Positions 47,180-58,505 of a stretch of DNA of 64,000 bases are shown piece by piece (the stretch's first letter is position 1; each line of letters begins with the position of its first letter). The DNA is from Yokenella regensburgei ATCC 49455 (GTDB taxonomy: Bacteria; Pseudomonadota; Gammaproteobacteria; Enterobacterales; Enterobacteriaceae): assembly GCF_000735455.1 (NCBI RefSeq), contig NZ_JMPS01000033.1:1-64000 (forward strand), given 5' to 3'. The notes below the pieces were generated by a model. It did not search any database and was not told the DNA's origin. It saw nothing but the letters and a program-made list of their open reading frames with translations. A program made the position numbers and the translations under genes.

Positions 47180-50100
47180 ATGCGTCCTATATCTATAATT
47201 TCAAAATTAACTGGCGTGAGTAACAAGGTTGAAGCCTCTGAAATTACGCTAAGTGCACCTTCTATCGTCAAGCTGCAGCTTGAGCGTTCAGACATCACCA
47301 GCATTGTCCGCTCCGGTCAGGACATGATTATCACCCTGCACTCTGGTGAAAAAATCACCATTCATAATTTCTATGCCGGTGGTAATCAGGATCCCAGTCA
47401 GCTGGTGCTTGAAGATAACCACGGTGCATTGTGGTGGGTTCAGGACACCGACGGTGCCTTCCACTTCGAACATATTGATGATTTAACCCCGCTGATGGCC
47501 GCCGAAGGGAGTCATGACGGCGCTGCCGCCTGGCCGTGGGTGCTGGGTGCACTCGCGGTTGGCGGTGGTGTTGCTCTGGCAGCCAGCGGCGGCGGGGGTG
47601 GCGGCGGAGGAAGTGACAACAACTCAGGCAATAACGGTAGCGGAAATGGCAATGGCAACGGAAATGGCAATCCAGGAAGCGTCAACCCTGGTGGCAGCAA
47701 AGATCCTGATCCCTCCAGCCCGGATCCTAAAGCCCCTTCTGTACCTGTCCTCGGCAGCATTACCGATAACGTCGCCCCGGTAACCGGCACGCTGCAACCC
47801 GGCCAGGCAACCAATGACAACACGCCGACCCTGCAGGGTACCGGTACCGCGGGCTCCACGGTACATATCTATGATAACGGCACTGAAATAGGTAGCGTGG
47901 TGGTCGATGGCAACGGTAACTGGTCATTTACCCCGACAACCCCGCTGGCCGACGGTTCGCACCAGATAACGGTCAGCGCATCTAATGGGTCGGGCAGCAG
48001 CGAAACCTCTGCCGGGTGGCCCATCGTCGTGGATACCGACCCACCGCCGGCGGCGACCGTCAGCCAGGAAATTGATAACGTCGGCTCCATTCAGGGCGCC
48101 ATCCCCAGCGGCGGCGTCACCGACGATGCCACGCCAACGCTCACCGGTACCGGCGTCGCCGGATTCACTATTTCGGTTTACGACAACGGCGGCGTACTGC
48201 TTGGTACCACCGTTGTGGATAGCAGCGGTAACTGGAGTTTCACCCCGGGCACACCGTTGAGCGACGGTGTCCATAACCTGACGGTGATTCAGTCAGATGC
48301 CGCGGGCAACCCAAGCGTTGCCACCACGGTTCCAGCCTTTACTGTCGATACCACCCCGCCGCTGGCCGCGACGATCACCGGGATTAACCCTGAAGGGACT
48401 ACCGTCACCGGTAGCGCAGAGCCCGGCAGCACGGTCACCATCATCGACAGCAATAATCATGTTCTCGGTTCCGTTGTCGTTGATAACAGCGGCAACTTCA
48501 GTATCGGTATTACGCCTGCGCAAACGCATGGCGAAGCCCTGACCGCAGAAATTCACGATGCCGCCGGTAACACAGGCCCGGATACTCCGTTCAACGCCAC
48601 CAGCTCCGGCCTCCCGACGGTACCGGTGATTGTCAGCATCGTGGACGATGTTGCACCGGGCACGGGCCCGTTAAGCAACAATCAGTCCACCAATGACTCT
48701 ACCCCGACCATTTCAGGTACTGCGGACCCAAATACCACCGTTAATATCTATAACAACGGTGCTCTGCTGGTCAGCGTCTCCGTTGACGGTAGCGGGAACT
48801 GGAGCTGGACGCCGCTGGTCGCGCTACCGGATGGCCCACATGCCTTTACGGTGACCGCCACCAACGCGGCGGGCACCGGCGCGAGCTCCGGGGCATTCAC
48901 CGTTAACATCGATACCACGCCACCGGCGCCCCCCACCGACCTGGCCGTCTCACACGATGGCGTCACGGTCACCGGTATCACAGAAGCCGGAAACACGGTG
49001 GTCATTAACGACAGCCACGGTAACCCGATTGGTACCGGCACCGCCGGGCCTGATGGTCATTTCAGTATTACCATCGCCCCGCCACAGACCAACGGTGAAA
49101 CGTTGACGGCGGTGGCGACGGATCCTGCCGGAAACCCAGGTTTACCGGGCATAGCCACCGCCCCGGACACCACCGCTCCGGTACCACCTTCCAACCTGGT
49201 CATAAACCATGCAGGGGATCAGGTCACCGGTACCGCAGAGCCGAACAGCACCGTGCATATTCTTGATCCGCACGGCAATATCATCGGCACCGCCACCGCC
49301 GACGGCAGCGGAGCCTTCACCGCCACGCTGGTTCCACCACAGACTAACGGCGAAGTACTGGAAGCAAACGCGACCGATGCGGCGGGTAACACCAGCACCG
49401 ACACGCCGGTTACCGCACCGGATACCACACCACCAAACGCCCCGACAGGCGTCGTCGTCGCCGGAGATGGCGCATCCGTTACCGGCAGCGCTGAAGCGGG
49501 TAGCACGGTCATCATTAAAGACGATCACGGAAATACTATCGGCCAGGGCCAGGCAGATGCCGGCGGTAACTTCACGATCCCAATTTCACCGGCGCAGACT
49601 AACGGTGAAACGATAGGTCTGACGGCAACCGACGGCAGCGGCAACACCAGCCCGAACGCCTCGGCGGTTGCCCCGGATATCACCCCACCCGCCACGCCGA
49701 TTATCAGCGCGGTCATCGACGACGTGGCCAACGGCCTGGGGCCGATTGGCAATGGTCAACTGACCAATGACGACAAACCCACGCTGCAGGGCACGGCGGA
49801 AATTAACTCGCAGGTGAAGATCTACGATAACGGTGTCCTGCTGGCAACCGTAGGTACTGATGGCAGCGGTAACTGGAACTACACGCCGGGGACGTCGCTG
49901 GGTCAGGGCGCACACGTGCTGACCGTGACCGCTACCGATGCGGCGGGTAATACCAGCCCCGCCGCCAGCTGGAACATCATCGTCGACTCTGTCCCGCCGC
50001 AGGTCCCGGTATTAACCCTGGTGAACGATGATGTGGGCACCATTACCGGCAACGTCCTCAACAACGGTAACGTGACCAACGATACGACCCCGACCCTTTC

Positions 50101-53100
50101 CGGTACCGGCGAACCCGGCACGCAGGTGAGTATCTACGACGACGGGGTCCTGATGGCCACCGTCACCGTCGACAGCGGAGGAGCCTGGAGCTACCCGGTG
50201 CCGGTTGGTCAGGCGCTGGGCGATCGCGATCACAACATCACCCTCACCGCCACCGACGCGGCGGGTAACGTCACTACCTCTCCGACTACGGTAACCATTA
50301 CCGTTGACACTCAGGCGCCTTCGGCCCCCGTTATCATCGCCGCGGCAGACAATGTCGGCAGCGTGCAGGGCGATCTCCCGACCACCTCGCGCTCTGACGA
50401 CACCCTGCCGCTGCTGAAAGGCACCGGCGACGTCGGTTCCACCATTACCATTTACGATGGCGCAACCCCCATCGGTACCACCACCGTTATCGCCGGCGGC
50501 ACCTGGAGCTTCCAGGTGACGCAGCCGCTGAGCGAAGGGGCGCACGCGCTCTCCGCCGTCGCCAGCGACGCCGCTGGCAACACCAGTGCCGCCGGAAACT
50601 TTGCCCTGACTATCGACACCACCCCGCCAGCCGCACCGGTTATTCTCTCGGCGCAGGGGCTGATCGGCAGTACTACCGTCACGCTCGTTGACGGCGGCAG
50701 CACCAAAAGTACGGCTCCAACTATTTCCGGCACCGGTGAAGCTGGAGCGAGAATTATCATTTCGGATAACGGTACGGTGATTGGCAACACGACGGTGCAG
50801 CCAAACGGCACCTGGACGTTTGTTCCGTCACCGCCGCTGGCCGATAATGCCCAGCACCACTTCACCGCCACCGCCACCGATGTGGCAGGCAACATTAGTA
50901 TTCCATCCGCCGACTTCACGCTGACGGTCGACAACCTGCCGCCGTCGCAGCCGCTGCCGCCGACCATTACCGATGATGTCCTGCCGGTGGTCGGGGTCGT
51001 GACCAACGGCAACACCAACGACACCACACCAACCTTCAGCGGCACGGGTGCGAACCCGGGCGATACTATTTCGGTCTATCTCGATGGTAATGCTACCCCG
51101 CTCGGCACCGCGCTGGTGGCCGCTGATGGCACCTGGAGCTTTACGCCAGGCACCGCGATAAACCCGGACAGCTATCAGATTACGATCACCGCGACCGACG
51201 CCGCCGGCAACGTCAGCCTGCCGTCGCTGCCGATTACGCTGAACATCGATATCACCCCTCCGGGTAACCCGACGATCCTCGCGGCGAACGACAACGTCGG
51301 TACCATCCAGGGCGACCTGGCACCTAACGCTATCACCGACGACAACACGCCAACCATTCGCGGAACCGGAGATAACGGAGCGACCATCACTCTGTACAAC
51401 GGTAGCACCGTGATCGGTACCACTACCGTCGTCGGCGGACTGTGGAGCTTTACCCCTGGTACCGCCCTTGCCGACGGCAGCTACACCATCACCGCCATTG
51501 CCACCGACGCGGCCGGTAACCCCAGCGGCAGCTCCAACAGCATCTCGTTTACCGTTAACACCGTGCCGCTGACCCTGCCGCAGGTGACCGATATTCAGGA
51601 TAACGTAGGGGTCATTACCGGTTCCGTAAGCAACGGTGGGGTAACCGACGACACCACGCCAACCTTCAGCGGCACCGGTACACCAGGCAGCACCGTACTG
51701 GTCTATGTTGATGGCCTGCCGATTGCCGTAGCCGTTGCCACGGTGGGGGCAAATGGTACCTGGAGCGTCGATGTTCCGCTGGGCGTGGTCAACGGCCCGC
51801 ATACCATCACCTTCGGCACCCAGGATGCCGCAGGCAATAGTCTTCCTGCCGGTAACCCGATAGTCCTGAATCTGGACACCAGCCCGCCAGCCCCTCCGCT
51901 GGTCACTATCGTCGATCCGAACGGTACGCTGGTCAGCGGTACCGCCGAGCCCGGCAGCACCGTGATTATCAAAGACAACGGTGGCAATGTGCTTGGCACC
52001 GGCCTGGCGAATGCGATCACCGGGGCATTTACCGTCACTATCTCTCCGGCGCAGACCACCGGTACGGCGCTGACGGCGACCGCGCAGGATACGGCGGGCA
52101 ACCAGAGTCTCCAGACGCCGTTTATTTCCGCCATCTCAACGGTCCCGCATCCGCCAACGCTTGAAGTGTTTGATGACGTCAGCCCGATTACCGGCGTCGT
52201 CGGTAACGGTAAAACCACTAACGACACGCTGCCTACCCTGCAGGGCGTTGCCACCGCGGGCGCAACGGTGCATATCTACCAGGACGGCGTACTGATTACC
52301 TCCGTACCGGCTGATGCCACCACCGGGGCGTGGAGCTACACGCTCCCGACGCCGCTGGTGAACGGCAGCACCCACAGTTTTGCGGTGTCCCAGACCGTCA
52401 CCGGGGTCGACAGCGGCCAGTCACCGACCTACAGCATCACCATCGATACCAGCGCACCGCTGGCACCGGCCATTACCTCGGTCACTGACGACGTAGCACC
52501 GGTTGTCGGTACGGTGAATAATGGTCAGGCAACCAACGACGCGCAGCCAACCATTAACGGTACCGGCGAAGTCGGCGCCACCATCACCATTTACGATGGT
52601 GGCGTGGCCATTGGTACCACGGTGGTGAACGGCAGCGGCAACTGGAGCTTTACCCCGACGGGTACGCTCGGTGACGGTAGCCACACCTTTACCGCCCGCG
52701 CCACCGATGCGGCAGGTAACCAGGGCGTGGCATCCGGTAGCTACCAGATAACCATCGATACGGCTGCACCTTCCGCTCCGGCCATCGTGACCGTAACCGA
52801 TGATGTCGGTACCGTGGTGAACCTCACCCCAGGTCAGGTGACCAACGACAACACCCCGACGCTGACCGGCACCACCGAACCTAACGCACTCGTGACCATC
52901 CGCGACAACGGTACGGTAATCGGCACCGCCACCGCCGACGGCTCCGGGAGCTGGACCTTCACCCCGGGCACGGCACTCGGTGACGGAAACCATTCGCTGA
53001 CCGCCACCGCAACCGATGCGGCAGGCAACATCGGTACTGCCTCGACGGCGTTCCCGATTGTCGTCGACACCACGCCGCCGCCTCCACCGGCAATCGTCAC

Positions 53101-56100
53101 GGTAGTGGACGATGTGGGGGGTACCGTACAGCTGACTAACGGCCAGCTCACCAATGACGCCCAGCCAACGCTTAACGGCACCGGCGAAATCGGTGCGACC
53201 ATCACCATTCGCGATAATGGCGCACCTATCGGCACCGCTGTCGTCGATGGCTCCGGCAACTGGACCTTCACCCCGGGCACCGCGCTCGGTCAGGGACCGC
53301 ACGTATTCACCACCGTCGCCACTGACCCGGCGGGCAACACCGGTTCACCGTCGGCGTCCTTTACCATTCAGGTGGACTCCATTGCGCCGCCGGCCCCGGC
53401 CATTGTGACGGTGCAGGACAATACCGCGCCGGTGACCGGCCCGATCGCCGGCGGTGGCATCAGCAACGAAAGCCATCCGGGTCTGACCGGGACCGGCGAA
53501 ATCGGGGCGACTATCACCGTAATGAGCGATGGCGTGGCAATCGGCACCACCATCGTGGGGGCGGGTGGCACCTGGAGCTTTACGCCAGGTACCGCGCTCA
53601 CTAACGGCCTGCACACGCTGACCGTCACCGCGACGGACAGCGCAGGCAACGTCAGCGCACCGTCCGCCGGGTTTACCTATACCGTGGATACCGCCGCGCC
53701 GGGGATCCCGGCGATCGGTCAGGTGGTTGACGATGTGGGCGCGCTGCAGGGTGACCTCAGCAGCGGCCAGGCAACGGACGATACCCGTCCGGCGCTCAGC
53801 GGCACCGCTGAGGCCAACTCAACGGTGAAAATCTACGATAACGGCAGCCTGATAGGCACCGTCACGGCGGATGGCACCGGAGCCTGGAGCTTCACGCCGG
53901 GTACCGGGCTTACCAACGGCCCGCATGCGCTGACCGTCACGGCAACGGATGCAGCAGGTAACGTCAGTGCACCATCGACGGCGTTCAACATCGTGGTGGA
54001 TACGGTAGCTCCTCCGGCACCGGCGATTATTCAGGCGGTTGATGATGTGCAGCCTGGCACCGGGATCCTGCTAAGCGGTGCGTTCACTAACGACACCCAA
54101 CCCTTGCTGAGCGGTACGGCGGAAGCCAACGCGAAAGTGGCTATCTATGATAACGGCACCCTGCTGACAACGGTTACCGCAGCGGCGGACGGCAGCTGGA
54201 GTTATCTGCCAGCGGCGCTCGGGAACGGTCAGCACGTGTTCACCGCCATTGCCACCGATGCCGCCGGTAACGTCGGCCCGACGTCGCCGGGCTTCACCCT
54301 CAATATCGATACCGTTGCACCACCAACGCCGGTGCTGCTGACGGTCGTCGATGACGTTGCGGGTGGCGTCTTCAACGCCGCGCTGACCAACGGCGGTCTG
54401 ACCAACGATGCCCGCCCAACCCTGAACGGCACCGCTGAGGCAGGCAGCACCGTCAATATTTATGACGGCGGCACCCTGCTCGGCACCGCCTTGGTTCAGG
54501 GCAACGGCAGCTGGACGTTTACTCCAACCGCCCCGCTCGGCACCGGTTCGCACAGCTTCACGGTGACCGCGACCGATGCCGCAGGCAACACCAGCGGCGC
54601 CACCGCGGGCTTCGGTATCGTCGTCGACACCACACCACCGGCCACGCCGTCGATCACCAGCATCATTGATGATGTCGCCGGCGGTATTTTCAATGGCCCG
54701 ATCGGTAACAACCAGCTAACCAACGATGCGCAGCCGACGCTGAACGGCACTACCGAAGCCAACGCCACGGTCAACATCTATGACAATGGCACCTTCGTCA
54801 CCAGCGTCACCGCCGACGGCAGCGGTAACTGGAACTACACCCCGCCGACCGCGCTGGCACAAGGCTCGCACTCGTTCACCATCACCGCCACCGACGTCGC
54901 CGGTAACACCAGCGGTATGTCAGCAGCGGCAGCCATTATCGTTGATACCGTGCCGCCGCCGGTTCCGACCGGCCTGACGGTGAACGCCAACGGTACGCTG
55001 CTCACCGGGGTGGCGGAGCCGAACAGCACCGTCACGATTACATCGAGCACCGGGACGGTACTTGGCACCGCAACGGCGAACGGCTCTGGTAACTTCAGCT
55101 TTACGCTGAGCCCACCGCAGATAAGCGGACAAACGCTGCTGGTCACCGCTCAGGATGCCGCAGGCAACGTCGGCGCAGCAGGCAACGCGCTGGCACCGTT
55201 CACCGGCGCCCCACCAGCACCGCTGCTTATCAGTGTGATTGACGACGTCGGCCCGATCCTCGGCACGGTGGCCGCCGGTGCCAGCACCAACGACACCCGT
55301 CCGACCATCACCGGTACGGCGCAGGCAAACGCCACCGTCAACGTCTTCAACAACGGCGTACTGATGGGCAGCACTACCGCCGACGGCAACGGCAACTGGA
55401 GCTTCACCCCAACCAACGCTATCAGCGAAGGGGCGCACGCCTTTACTGCAACCGCGACCAACGTCAACGGCACAGGGGTTCTGTCCACCTCCTACAGCGT
55501 TGTTGTCGACACCACCCCTCCGGGGGCACCGACGGCGCTTATCAGCACCGACGGCGGCACCATTACCGGGGTCGCGGAAGCAGGCAGTACGGTCACTATC
55601 ACCCTGCCGGGTGGTGGCACGGTCACGGCTATCGCCAACAGCAGCGGGGTGTACAGTGTCACCCTGCCGGTGCGCCAGATTGAAGGGCAACTGCTCTCCG
55701 CGACGGCCACCGACTCGGCGGGCAACACCTCATCGCCAACGTCGATTACCGCACCGGTACTGCCGCTGCTGGCGGAAGACAACATCACCACTCTGGCGCT
55801 GCAAACCAACGCCACCGTCACGACCCAGCATCTGGACGACTACGGCTTTATGCTGGTGAACGCGCTGGGAACGGTCGCGAACGTGCTGGGCAATAATACC
55901 GCCTCGGTGAACTTCAGCGTCGACCCTAACGGCAGCGGCTCCGTCACCATTAACGCCGCTGCCACCGGGATCGTGCTGTCGCTGCTCAGTACCATGGAGA
56001 TTGTGATCCAGCGCTTCGACACCGGTCTGAACGCCTGGGTCACGGTGGTTGATACCTCGAATCCGCAGTTCGCCAACCTGCTGACCATCGGCTCCAGCGG

Positions 56101-58423
56101 CGTGACGCTCAACTACGGCGGTTTAACCGGCGGCGACTACCGGGTGGTGACCTACAACACCAACCTGCTGGCCACCGGGTCCTATACCAGCCTCGATGTC
56201 GCACTGGTGAAAACCAGCGCCGGGACCATCACCGGTAACACCTCGGAAACGGGGAACGTGATCACCGACACCGACCCGACCAACGGCCAGGACAACGCGC
56301 CGTCAGGTACCGTGGTGACCTCCATTACCGATGCCAACGGCAATACCATCGCCGTGCCGGTCGGCGGGATTGATGTTCAGGGTCAATACGGCACCCTGCA
56401 TATCAACCAGAACGGCAGCTACACCTACACCCTGACCAACACCTCGGCGTCGGTGTATGGGCGTACGGAAAGTTTCACCTACACCCTCACCCACGGCACC
56501 GATCACTCTTCGGCGAAGCTGGTGGTTTCCCTTGGCCAGAGCCCGGCGGCGAGCACCGTCACGGCGGTTGATGACACGGCATCGCTGACCTACAGCACCA
56601 CCGTCGCGTCGGTCGATAACGGTACCTCGCACCAGGCGGGCTTCACGCTTGCCAACGTCGGGCTGGGTAACGTGCTGGACGTGAGCCTGGTCAACGGCTT
56701 AACCGACCCGGTGAAGTTCAACGTTGATGCCGGTGCCACCCGTACTCTGACGGTACAGGCCAGCGTTCTCGGGGTGACGGTCGGCGGGTTCGATCTGTAC
56801 GTCTACCGCTTCAACCCGGCCATTCAGCAGTACGAGCAGTATCGCGTACAGCCGAACTGGATAACCGCGCTGCTCAGCGGTAACTCCACGGCCTACACCA
56901 TCACGCTGCCGGGCGGGGACTATCTGTTCATGCTCCTCGCCTCCGGCGGGCTGGCGCTGGCCACCAGCTACACCATGAATATTCAGGCGGATCACACCTA
57001 CGCGGTGGACAGTACTACCGCCTCCACCAACGGGAATATTCTGGCGAACGACTCGGCGCCGGCAAATACCGTGGTGACGGAGGTGAACGGTGTGGCGATC
57101 AACAGCACCGGCACCACCACCATCACCGGTCAGTACGGGACATTGACCATCGATGCGCAGGGCCACTACACCTACACCCTGAACAGCGGCGTGGGCGCCG
57201 ACACCATCAGTACGCCGGATAGCTTCGTCTATACCGTCCGCGCGCCGAACGGTGATGTCAGCAGTGCGTCGCTGAATATCACCGCAACGCCGCTGGCGCT
57301 GGATGCGGTCAACGACGTCAGCAGCCAGATTGCGGTCACCACCCTGCAGGACACCTCGCAGCCGTTCACCGACAGCAGCGTCGGCAACGCCAGCTGGAGT
57401 GCGCAACTGCTCTCCCCGACTTCGCAGAACGGGACCGGGACGGTCGAAGTGGCGGCGGGTACGGCGATCACCAACGTTATCCTGCACTTTAACGTTGCGT
57501 CGCTGCTCTCGCTCGGCGGGCTGACCGTCACCTGGGCGCTGTACGACAACAACAACGTTCAGGTGGCTCACGGGTCGTTCAACGGCGGGCTGCTGCTCGG
57601 CGGCAATATCGATATCGCCCTCAGCGGTGTCGAACTGCACGCCGGGAACTATCGCCTTGACTATACCGGCAGCGTGGGCGCGCTGGGTCTGGGGAATATC
57701 ACCGTCACGCCAACCGTTCACGGCACCACCGTGGCGCTGGCGAACTATGAAACCTCAGGAGTGAACAGCGTCACCGGCAATATTTATGCCGACGACCATA
57801 TCAGCAGCGTGCATACCCTGCTGACGGTGAACGGCGCGGGCGGCAGCACTGCCACTCTCGATCCGTCTACCAGCAGCACCGGCACCGCCACCATCAACGG
57901 CCAGTACGGCACGCTGACCATGGGCGTTGACGGGCATTACACCTACACGCTCAACAGCGGGGTTTCCCTCTCGGCGATGACGACCAAGGAGACGTTCACC
58001 TACACGATTAACGACCAGAGCGGCCACACCAGTACCGCCACCCTGACGATTGATATGAATCCGCAGGTGGTGAGTACCGACCAGGCCGACCGTCTGGTGG
58101 GCAGCGTGTACGGCGATACGTTGATTTACCACCTCCTGAGCGCCAACGACGCGACGGGCGGCAACGGCACCGCGGATACCTGGAGCAACTTCTCGCTGGC
58201 GCAGGGCGACAAGATAGACGTCAGCGCGCTGCTGGTCGGCTGGGACGGGCAGAACTCATCGCTCGGCAACTATCTCACCGTCACCAGCAGCGGGAACAAC
58301 ACCGTGATCTCCATCGACCGTGACGGTACGGGCACCACGTACCACTCCACTAACCTTGTGACCCTGGAGAACGTTCACACCACGCTCGATGAGCTGGTAC
58401 AGCAGAACCATATTGTCGGATAA
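47180..58423 (+). CDS. bapA: BapA-like giant adhesin with Ig-like repeats
   Basis: 3747 residues from the ATG at 47180, with GGAG nine bases upstream. Residues 1-110 are the BapA prefix domain (VSNKVEASEITLSAPSIVKL, HSGEKITIHNFYAGG); a hydrophobic stretch and Gly/Asn-rich linker follow (to about 183). Then 27 Ig-like repeats (about 184-2863): twenty of roughly 100 residues (TND.PTL.GT...IYDNG...DAAGN) and seven of about 85 (QTNGE type). Residues 2864-3630 alternate BapA C-terminal domains with three VCBS-like motifs (GQYGTL...HYTYTL at about 3068, 3315, 3571). The last about 115 residues are a type I secretion target with DTLIYHLLSANDATGG. No cysteine seen. Exported adhesin for biofilm and host contact. 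Confidence 0.93.
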   Translation: MRPISIISKLTGVSNKVEASEITLSAPSIVKLQLERSDITSIVRSGQDMIITLHSGEKITIHNFYAGGNQDPSQLVLEDNHGALWWVQDTDGAFHFEHIDDLTPLMAAEGSHDGAAAWPWVLGALAVGGGVALAASGGGGGGGGSDNNSGNNGSGNGNGNGNGNPGSVNPGGSKDPDPSSPDPKAPSVPVLGSITDNVAPVTGTLQPGQATNDNTPTLQGTGTAGSTVHIYDNGTEIGSVVVDGNGNWSFTPTTPLADGSHQITVSASNGSGSSETSAGWPIVVDTDPPPAATVSQEIDNVGSIQGAIPSGGVTDDATPTLTGTGVAGFTISVYDNGGVLLGTTVVDSSGNWSFTPGTPLSDGVHNLTVIQSDAAGNPSVATTVPAFTVDTTPPLAATITGINPEGTTVTGSAEPGSTVTIIDSNNHVLGSVVVDNSGNFSIGITPAQTHGEALTAEIHDAAGNTGPDTPFNATSSGLPTVPVIVSIVDDVAPGTGPLSNNQSTNDSTPTISGTADPNTTVNIYNNGALLVSVSVDGSGNWSWTPLVALPDGPHAFTVTATNAAGTGASSGAFTVNIDTTPPAPPTDLAVSHDGVTVTGITEAGNTVVINDSHGNPIGTGTAGPDGHFSITIAPPQTNGETLTAVATDPAGNPGLPGIATAPDTTAPVPPSNLVINHAGDQVTGTAEPNSTVHILDPHGNIIGTATADGSGAFTATLVPPQTNGEVLEANATDAAGNTSTDTPVTAPDTTPPNAPTGVVVAGDGASVTGSAEAGSTVIIKDDHGNTIGQGQADAGGNFTIPISPAQTNGETIGLTATDGSGNTSPNASAVAPDITPPATPIISAVIDDVANGLGPIGNGQLTNDDKPTLQGTAEINSQVKIYDNGVLLATVGTDGSGNWNYTPGTSLGQGAHVLTVTATDAAGNTSPAASWNIIVDSVPPQVPVLTLVNDDVGTITGNVLNNGNVTNDTTPTLSGTGEPGTQVSIYDDGVLMATVTVDSGGAWSYPVPVGQALGDRDHNITLTATDAAGNVTTSPTTVTITVDTQAPSAPVIIAAADNVGSVQGDLPTTSRSDDTLPLLKGTGDVGSTITIYDGATPIGTTTVIAGGTWSFQVTQPLSEGAHALSAVASDAAGNTSAAGNFALTIDTTPPAAPVILSAQGLIGSTTVTLVDGGSTKSTAPTISGTGEAGARIIISDNGTVIGNTTVQPNGTWTFVPSPPLADNAQHHFTATATDVAGNISIPSADFTLTVDNLPPSQPLPPTITDDVLPVVGVVTNGNTNDTTPTFSGTGANPGDTISVYLDGNATPLGTALVAADGTWSFTPGTAINPDSYQITITATDAAGNVSLPSLPITLNIDITPPGNPTILAANDNVGTIQGDLAPNAITDDNTPTIRGTGDNGATITLYNGSTVIGTTTVVGGLWSFTPGTALADGSYTITAIATDAAGNPSGSSNSISFTVNTVPLTLPQVTDIQDNVGVITGSVSNGGVTDDTTPTFSGTGTPGSTVLVYVDGLPIAVAVATVGANGTWSVDVPLGVVNGPHTITFGTQDAAGNSLPAGNPIVLNLDTSPPAPPLVTIVDPNGTLVSGTAEPGSTVIIKDNGGNVLGTGLANAITGAFTVTISPAQTTGTALTATAQDTAGNQSLQTPFISAISTVPHPPTLEVFDDVSPITGVVGNGKTTNDTLPTLQGVATAGATVHIYQDGVLITSVPADATTGAWSYTLPTPLVNGSTHSFAVSQTVTGVDSGQSPTYSITIDTSAPLAPAITSVTDDVAPVVGTVNNGQATNDAQPTINGTGEVGATITIYDGGVAIGTTVVNGSGNWSFTPTGTLGDGSHTFTARATDAAGNQGVASGSYQITIDTAAPSAPAIVTVTDDVGTVVNLTPGQVTNDNTPTLTGTTEPNALVTIRDNGTVIGTATADGSGSWTFTPGTALGDGNHSLTATATDAAGNIGTASTAFPIVVDTTPPPPPAIVTVVDDVGGTVQLTNGQLTNDAQPTLNGTGEIGATITIRDNGAPIGTAVVDGSGNWTFTPGTALGQGPHVFTTVATDPAGNTGSPSASFTIQVDSIAPPAPAIVTVQDNTAPVTGPIAGGGISNESHPGLTGTGEIGATITVMSDGVAIGTTIVGAGGTWSFTPGTALTNGLHTLTVTATDSAGNVSAPSAGFTYTVDTAAPGIPAIGQVVDDVGALQGDLSSGQATDDTRPALSGTAEANSTVKIYDNGSLIGTVTADGTGAWSFTPGTGLTNGPHALTVTATDAAGNVSAPSTAFNIVVDTVAPPAPAIIQAVDDVQPGTGILLSGAFTNDTQPLLSGTAEANAKVAIYDNGTLLTTVTAAADGSWSYLPAALGNGQHVFTAIATDAAGNVGPTSPGFTLNIDTVAPPTPVLLTVVDDVAGGVFNAALTNGGLTNDARPTLNGTAEAGSTVNIYDGGTLLGTALVQGNGSWTFTPTAPLGTGSHSFTVTATDAAGNTSGATAGFGIVVDTTPPATPSITSIIDDVAGGIFNGPIGNNQLTNDAQPTLNGTTEANATVNIYDNGTFVTSVTADGSGNWNYTPPTALAQGSHSFTITATDVAGNTSGMSAAAAIIVDTVPPPVPTGLTVNANGTLLTGVAEPNSTVTITSSTGTVLGTATANGSGNFSFTLSPPQISGQTLLVTAQDAAGNVGAAGNALAPFTGAPPAPLLISVIDDVGPILGTVAAGASTNDTRPTITGTAQANATVNVFNNGVLMGSTTADGNGNWSFTPTNAISEGAHAFTATATNVNGTGVLSTSYSVVVDTTPPGAPTALISTDGGTITGVAEAGSTVTITLPGGGTVTAIANSSGVYSVTLPVRQIEGQLLSATATDSAGNTSSPTSITAPVLPLLAEDNITTLALQTNATVTTQHLDDYGFMLVNALGTVANVLGNNTASVNFSVDPNGSGSVTINAAATGIVLSLLSTMEIVIQRFDTGLNAWVTVVDTSNPQFANLLTIGSSGVTLNYGGLTGGDYRVVTYNTNLLATGSYTSLDVALVKTSAGTITGNTSETGNVITDTDPTNGQDNAPSGTVVTSITDANGNTIAVPVGGIDVQGQYGTLHINQNGSYTYTLTNTSASVYGRTESFTYTLTHGTDHSSAKLVVSLGQSPAASTVTAVDDTASLTYSTTVASVDNGTSHQAGFTLANVGLGNVLDVSLVNGLTDPVKFNVDAGATRTLTVQASVLGVTVGGFDLYVYRFNPAIQQYEQYRVQPNWITALLSGNSTAYTITLPGGDYLFMLLASGGLALATSYTMNIQADHTYAVDSTTASTNGNILANDSAPANTVVTEVNGVAINSTGTTTITGQYGTLTIDAQGHYTYTLNSGVGADTISTPDSFVYTVRAPNGDVSSASLNITATPLALDAVNDVSSQIAVTTLQDTSQPFTDSSVGNASWSAQLLSPTSQNGTGTVEVAAGTAITNVILHFNVASLLSLGGLTVTWALYDNNNVQVAHGSFNGGLLLGGNIDIALSGVELHAGNYRLDYTGSVGALGLGNITVTPTVHGTTVALANYETSGVNSVTGNIYADDHISSVHTLLTVNGAGGSTATLDPSTSSTGTATINGQYGTLTMGVDGHYTYTLNSGVSLSAMTTKETFTYTINDQSGHTSTATLTIDMNPQVVSTDQADRLVGSVYGDTLIYHLLSANDATGGNGTADTWSNFSLAQGDKIDVSALLVGWDGQNSSLGNYLTVTSSGNNTVISIDRDGTGTTYHSTNLVTLENVHTTLDELVQQNHIVG

Positions 58424-58446
58424 CGAATAAACAGCAGTACCTACAG

Positions 58447-58470
58447 CCCCGGACGCACGTACGTCCGGGG
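58447..58470. terminator. Hairpin between bapA and bapB
   Basis: Perfect 9-bp stem CCCCGGACG/CGTCCGGGG with a 6-base loop and no T-run. In the 82-bp gap between adhesin and transporter genes; it may partly terminate or stabilise the long upstream mRNA. Confidence 0.6.
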
Positions 58471-58505
58471 CGTAAACGTCAGATTTGCTTTATTAGGGAC
58501 AAAAT

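Noticed and set aside
50828-51802. Long antisense frames within bapA (largest 324 codons), also around 52421-53302 and 56699-57721
   Set aside because: They follow from the GC-rich repetitive codon pattern of bapA, are themselves repetitive, and lack ribosome sites.
47730-55770. Regular repeats that might suggest a CRISPR-like array
   Set aside because: The period is about 300 bp, the repeats stay in one open frame and encode Ig-like domains.
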